Below are positions 59,624 through 64,000 of a stretch of 64,000 nt of DNA, piece after piece. How positions within the stretch are numbered: position 1 is the first letter of the stretch; each line of letters starts with the position of its first letter. Location of the stretch: positions 7,714,373 through 7,778,372 of the forward strand of contig CAKAKS010000062.1 in the NCBI GenBank assembly GCA_916700875.1, in the 5' to 3' direction. The translations under genes were made by a program, and so were the position numbers. The notes below the pieces were generated by a model, which did not search any database, had not been told where the DNA came from, and saw only the letters and a program-made list of their open reading frames with translations. This DNA is from Sebastes aleutianus (taxonomy: Eukaryota > Chordata > Actinopteri > Perciformes > Sebastidae).

Positions 59624-59665
<42 letters not shown>
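59624..59665 (+). repeat. (CA)n microsatellite
   Basis: About 21 units. Confidence 0.96.
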
Positions 59666-59667
<2 letters not shown>

Positions 59668-59825
59668 TACACCTCTAAGACGTGTTCACAGCTAATGACT
59701 GTTGATTGAATAATCAAATCAGTGTAATGAAGGAAGAGTGGGTTACAAATTGATTTGACAATGATTTTAATTATTGGCATATTTACAGTTTGATAAACTC
59801 ATGAACTGCTCATTTTATTCAGCCG

Positions 59826-60724
59826 TGAAGGAGAGGAGAGGAGAGGAGGGGAGGGGAGGGGAGGGGAGGAGAGGAGACGGGAGGGGAGGAGAGGAGAGGA
59901 GAGGAGATGAGAGGAGATGAGAGGAGAGGAGAGGGTAGGAGAGGGGAGGAGAGGGGAGGAGAGGAGGAGAGGAGGAGAGAGGAGACGAGACGAGAGGAGA
60001 CGAGACGAGAGGACAGGCGATAGGAGAGGAGATGAGAGGAGAGGCGAGGACAGGCGAGGCAAGGACAGATGAGGCGAGGACAGGCGATGCGAGGACAGGC
60101 GAGGAGAGGAGAGGAGTGGAGAGGAGAGGAGAGGAGAGGAGAGGAGAGGAGAGGAGAGGAGAGGAGAGGAGAGGAGAGGAGAGGAGAGGAGAGGAGACGA
60201 GAGGAGATGAGAGGAGAGGGTAGGAGAGGGGAGGAGAGGGGAGGAGAGGAGGAGAGAGGAGACGAGACGAGAGGAGACGAGACGAGAGGACAGGCGATAG
60301 GAGAGGAGATGAGAGGAGAGGCGAGGACAGGCGAGGCAAGGACAGATGAGGCGAGGACAGGCGATGCGAGGACAGGCGAGGAGAGGAGAGGAGTGGAGAG
60401 GAGAGGAGAGGAGAGGAGCGGAGAGGAGAGGCGAGGACAGGCGAGAGGAGAGGAGACGAGAGGAGAGGCGAGGACATGCGAGGCGAGGACAGGTGATGCA
60501 AGGACAGGCAATGCAAGGACAGGCGATGCAAGGACAGGCGATGCAAGGACAGGCGATGCAAGGACAGTCGAGGCGAGGGCAGGATAGGCGAGGCGAGGAG
60601 AGAAAAGAGGACAGCACTGGACAGGAGAGGAGAGGAGATGAGAGAGGAATAGAGGAGAAGAGAGGATGAGAGAGGAAGAGAGGAGAAGAGAGGAGAGGAG
60701 GGGAGAGGAGGGGAGAGGAGAGGC
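59826..60724 (+). repeat. 900-bp homopurine GGAGA satellite with higher-order structure
   Basis: Almost purely purine on the plus strand, built from the pentamer GGAGA with variants (GACGA, GATGA, GGCGA). A variant-marked block repeats: GAGGGTAGGA at 59931 and 60216, GGACAGGCGATAGG at 60011 and 60288, and GGAGTGGA ending at 60120 and 60397, giving a 277-bp period (285 at the left). At about 60488-60570 a 15-bp subunit (AGGACAGGCGATGCA) recurs about six times. The pentamer has no stop in several frames, so open frames of up to about 300 codons arise on both strands and are not genes. Confidence 0.96.
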
Positions 60725-60991
60725 AAATGCCCTAAAAAGGCAGTGAAAAAGTGAAAAGGTTAGAGAGAGAGGAAGCCTGAGGAGAAATCAATAGGCCGAA
60801 TGTTGACATAACCTTCTACTCATCTTATATTAACCACACCCTCGTGGCCTGTATTAGAGAAAACACACACACTCACGCCCACACATAAACACACACTCAC
60901 AAGGTCGAGTGCACTCTGTAATGTATCATCCAGGAGTTCACAGGGGACTGTTAGAAGTTAAGAGGGAACATGTGTTGTAGCTCGGTGACTG

Positions 60992-61060
<69 letters not shown>

Positions 61061-62467
61061 ACTGCTCCTTCCCCTCTGTGCAGTTACTGTATACATAAAT
61101 ACTGCTGTAAATACAGTTGCTCCTCTCTCATTCTTATCTGACCTTTCCTTACTCTGCTTTCTTCCGTTTCTTCCTTCTTATTCTACGTTTTTTCTTCCTT
61201 CCATCTATCGCACCTGCTCATTTACTTTTCTTTCTTTATGTTTTTCTTTCCTTTCCTTCATCGCTAAATCACTTAAAAGCAGTCGTTGCATAAAAAAAAC
61301 TGGTTAACTATTTACATACGGCCTTGCCTTAACCTGAATACCTAATGCCCCTCACATGTTGATATATTATTAAGCAGGAGCAGCATCACATTTTAAATTT
61401 CCATACTATGGTTTGCATTAACCTATACATTAAATCACACATGCTGTCAGTGTTTTCTCCTATTCACAGGTGAGGCTACGCACACTGCTCCCCAGTCATT
61501 CTACAACCGGCTGGCTTTATGCTACACACTCCCATGACGGTAGAGGAAGTGTGTGAATCTCAGAGCGCATGCTTAATGTATAAGTGTGTGCACAATATTG
61601 AATGAACACTCATAAATTTAAGATAGGTGCGGAAGCTGTAATCACAAGTGATAAACGAGCTAAGTGTATTATTATGGCACGGGACCTACAGTAACAAACG
61701 TTTTACAAAATGCATACACACAACATTTCTGGCTTCTGTTTACACACACACACCTCAAATAGGTTAGTTCACATATAAATTGACAGAAAGTATAGAATAA
61801 AAATGCCTGATAAATGACACTAGAGCTGATGAAGTTGCACAAAAGATGAGAAATACTGTATAATAAATATGAAAACGTTAAACTCGAAATGTGCCATTAC
61901 TTTCTTCACATTTACTGTGATTTTATGTTGTTTATAAAATGTTCACCAGTCGATCTTGTTACCGTTAGCGACAGGATCTTTTGTGCAATATTTGTAAGAA
62001 AAAACCAGCATCAACATCCCCGTACCAGCAGTGTGATTTCAGCAGAATCCTACAAGCTCGAGGGTTTTGCATTGCTTCGGGGGATTTGGGCCAAAATACT
62101 GTAAGTCTATATATGGTAAGAGCTGCTGTAGCAATTTAGAGATATCTGCCAAGTACAATAAATAGACAGGAATGAGTGTTGGTGACATTGCTGCAGGAAA
62201 AAAAAAAAATGACAAGTCGCAGTGACATTTCTGACACATTTTACAGGAACAACAGTACTTAGTGTCCAGTGGATGGGGACAGCAGGACTATAAATATCAC
62301 CCTACATTTTTACATTTAACATGCCGTCAATATGTGCGTTCATACAGAGTGGCAAAGATGGCAGCTGTAGCAGGTAACGTTCTAGGTAGAAGACAGGTGT
62401 ACGAACATATATGCTCCATTTTGATGACATTTAGCTCTTTGTCCTATAGAGATGAAAATGGAATTAT
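60725..62467. other. Non-coding DNA, no gene seen
   Basis: CT-rich at 61120-61260. The rest is AT-rich single-copy-looking sequence. Confidence 0.45.
60993..61059 (+). repeat. (TG)n microsatellite, long
   Basis: About 33 uninterrupted units (67 bp). Confidence 0.97.
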
Positions 62468-62509
62468 TGTAAGGCGCTTTGGATAAAAGCATCTGAGAAA
62501 TGAATGCAG
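62468..62509 (+). mobile_element. LINE-2-type 3' tail
   Basis: TGTAAGGCGCTTTGGATAAA followed by AGCATCTGAGAAATGAATG is the 3'-end signature shared by vertebrate L2-clade LINEs and SINEs that borrow their tail (consensus 'aagtcgctttggataaaagcgtctgctaaatga'). The upstream 200 bp shows no recognisable reverse transcriptase or tRNA-like head, so this is a 5'-truncated copy. Confidence 0.75.
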
Positions 62510-62615
62510 TAGGCAGAACGTTTTTGGCATCATTGGGCAAAAATTCCATAATAACCTTTCAGCATATTGTAATTCAAGTGACTTCTGCACCTCCTCATGG
62601 CTCTGTTTTCAGGCT

Positions 62616-63132
62616 TTAAAAAATCTAGCCCGTGACGGGAGACTTCGGCCAATCACAGGTCATTTCAGAGAGAGAGAGCGTTCCTATTGGCTGTGCTCCG
62701 GCTGGTGGGCGGTGCTTGGTATTTTCTCAACTGATCTCAACATGGCTGCCAGGTCACAAACTTTCTCATTTTACAGCTAAACAGAAAGCTACAAGATGTT
62801 TCTGAAACATTTGAGGTGAGAAATAGGCATTAAAGTAACAGAATATTGATTCATATTTGATCAGCGCTGCCTAGTTTGACCGTTTGATCGGAGTTCGCGA
62901 GTGACTGACAGCTGCTCAGAGAGGGCAGGCTCCAGCTCGGCTCTGATTGGTTGCTTTCCTCCGCTCTGTGAAATCTTGCAGATGCCATTAGGAGCACCAG
63001 AGGACACCGGAGGACAGAGGCACCTGATTTTTTTCAGATTGCCTGTCTCATGCACTTCTGTCAGGATATGACCGTTTTACAAAGATAACTTCTTTCAATC
63101 ATATTTCTTTCATTTCTACACTGTTGCTTTAA
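62616..63132. mobile_element. TTAA-bounded interspersed repeat
   Basis: TTAA at 62616-62619 and at 63129-63132 (CTGTTGCTTTAA) bound about 517 bp. The interior (CAACATGGCTGCCAGGTCAC, TTGATCAGCGCTGCCTAGTT, TCCAGCTCGGCTCTGATTGG) matches a repeat I remember from percomorphs. Terminal inversion beyond TTAA-AA is weak. Non-coding. Confidence 0.6.
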
Positions 63133-64000
63133 TGGAATTCAGCCATCATTCATTTTATCATTTGCACCTGTGCATTTCCTGCTGCGACATGTCAAAATGT
63201 TTCCTCAGAAAATCAGTGCTACGGTGCCGCCCACGCTGTTTGAATGATAAATGATCTCCTGTAGAAGCAGACACACCCTCGCAATTAGTACCAAAGATGT
63301 CACCAACCTATTAAGTGTGTCCTTTATGGTGATAAAAGTGCTGGTGGTACTGTGTGTGTGTGTGTGTGTGTGGTCTTTGGTGACAGTAATGTTAGATGGT
63401 GTTTCTTTGAAAGATCAGAGATGCTGTCCCCCTCACTACACTGCATCTGAACTCGATACGTAGTGAGAGCCAGTGTTTGGTGACATTACCGTGGCGTGGC
63501 ACTTACTGGAAGGCCACTGCTTTTAATTACCAACAGCTGCAAGAGCCTTTTATAATGAGGGGCTCTCTCAGACCTAATTATTAGCGGCTCTACTGTTGCA
63601 CATACAAGCTGGCACACACACACAACCACACATCTCTTTACTTCAGACCAATTAAAGATTCAACATTTAGCCCCTCTTTCTATCTATCCGACTCTCGTAT
63701 TTCCTGCCCTCTCTTCCTCTCTGGTGGTTTATCCTAATTGGTCGTCTTGGGCTCTGTGTCGTCCTGTGAAAACCTGCTATTCACTTTGGTTTCAGTTTTT
63801 AGCTTTATCGCTTATTTACTTAGTGTCTTGTGATACCCTGCAGGCTCTAACATTAAGCAGCGTCTGGCATTCATGACTCACCCAGTATGTGTTGTTTTTT
63901 CTAAAAACTCATTCTACATCCTTGGAAGTCTAGACAAGTTTGTTTTCTCCTAAATTTGGCTTCTAATCCGATGAGGCTGGTTCAAGAGAGGAAGATATAT
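63133..64000. other. Non-coding DNA, possible regulatory stretch at 63490-63600
   Basis: No gene. 63490-63600 contains TTTTAATTACC, CAACAGCTGCAAG (E-box), CCTTTTATAATGAG and CCTAATTATTAG, a dense mix of homeodomain-type and E-box motifs without repeats. Conservation untested. Confidence 0.3.
63351..63372 (+). repeat. (TG)n microsatellite
   Basis: Eleven units. Confidence 0.9.

Noticed and set aside
59799..60726. Very long open frames (up to about 300 codons) on both strands
   Set aside because: The GGAGA pentamer and its variants contain no stop in several frames; the translations are Ser/Leu/Pro or Glu/Arg/Gly periodic products of a satellite.
721..63372. Regular CA/GT arrays considered as CRISPR-like spacing
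   Set aside because: They are simple dinucleotide microsatellites in a vertebrate genome; there are no repeat-spacer units.

Overview
This window looks like non-coding DNA from a teleost fish, most likely a percomorph. The reasons are the very dense (CA)n/(GT)n microsatellites, a LINE-2-type 3' tail near 62.5 kb, a degenerate non-LTR reverse-transcriptase fragment near 7.2 kb, and a crowd of short non-autonomous DNA transposons of kinds familiar from percomorph genomes. Naming a species would be guessing. I found no protein-coding gene I would defend, and no rRNA, tRNA or CRISPR array. The window is best read as a large intron or intergenic region. Family assignments made 'from memory' could not be checked here.

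Layout. 0-9 kb: AT-rich DNA with an inverted-repeat pair (1371-1447 / 2751-2834) around a promoter-like stretch and a 40-codon ATG frame ending at a splice-donor-like site. A small AT-hook-like exon candidate lies at 3828-3893, a MITE at 4.57-5.07 kb, and a minus-strand reverse-transcriptase remnant at 7.0-7.3 kb. 9-16 kb: CA/GT microsatellites, a GGA tract, a TTAA-ended MITE (13194-13664) and a 40-bp-stem palindrome at 14.3 kb. 16.4-18.4 kb: two TTAA-abutting MITEs, the second carrying a hAT element with a perfect 8-bp target duplication, which itself carries a foldback array. 20-28.5 kb: more nested MITEs and three copies of a repeat rich in GATGTCAC on both strands. 28.5-40 kb: microsatellites, several high-copy-looking repeats and foldback elements. 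40-56 kb: two MITEs sharing a TTAA, plus two full-length hAT-type elements, each with a perfect 8-bp target duplication, in opposite orientations. 59.8-60.7 kb: a 900-bp homopurine satellite with a 277-bp higher-order duplication. 62.5-63.1 kb: the LINE-2-type tail and another TTAA-ended repeat.

Nothing here forms an operon or pathway. The organising theme is transposon layering, especially repeated use of TTAA as the boundary of many different short elements and three junctions where neighbours share one TTAA. A few AT-rich, homeodomain-motif-rich stretches (about 50.0 kb, 63.5 kb, 14.75 kb, 48.35 kb) could be conserved regulatory elements, but only cross-species alignment can say so.
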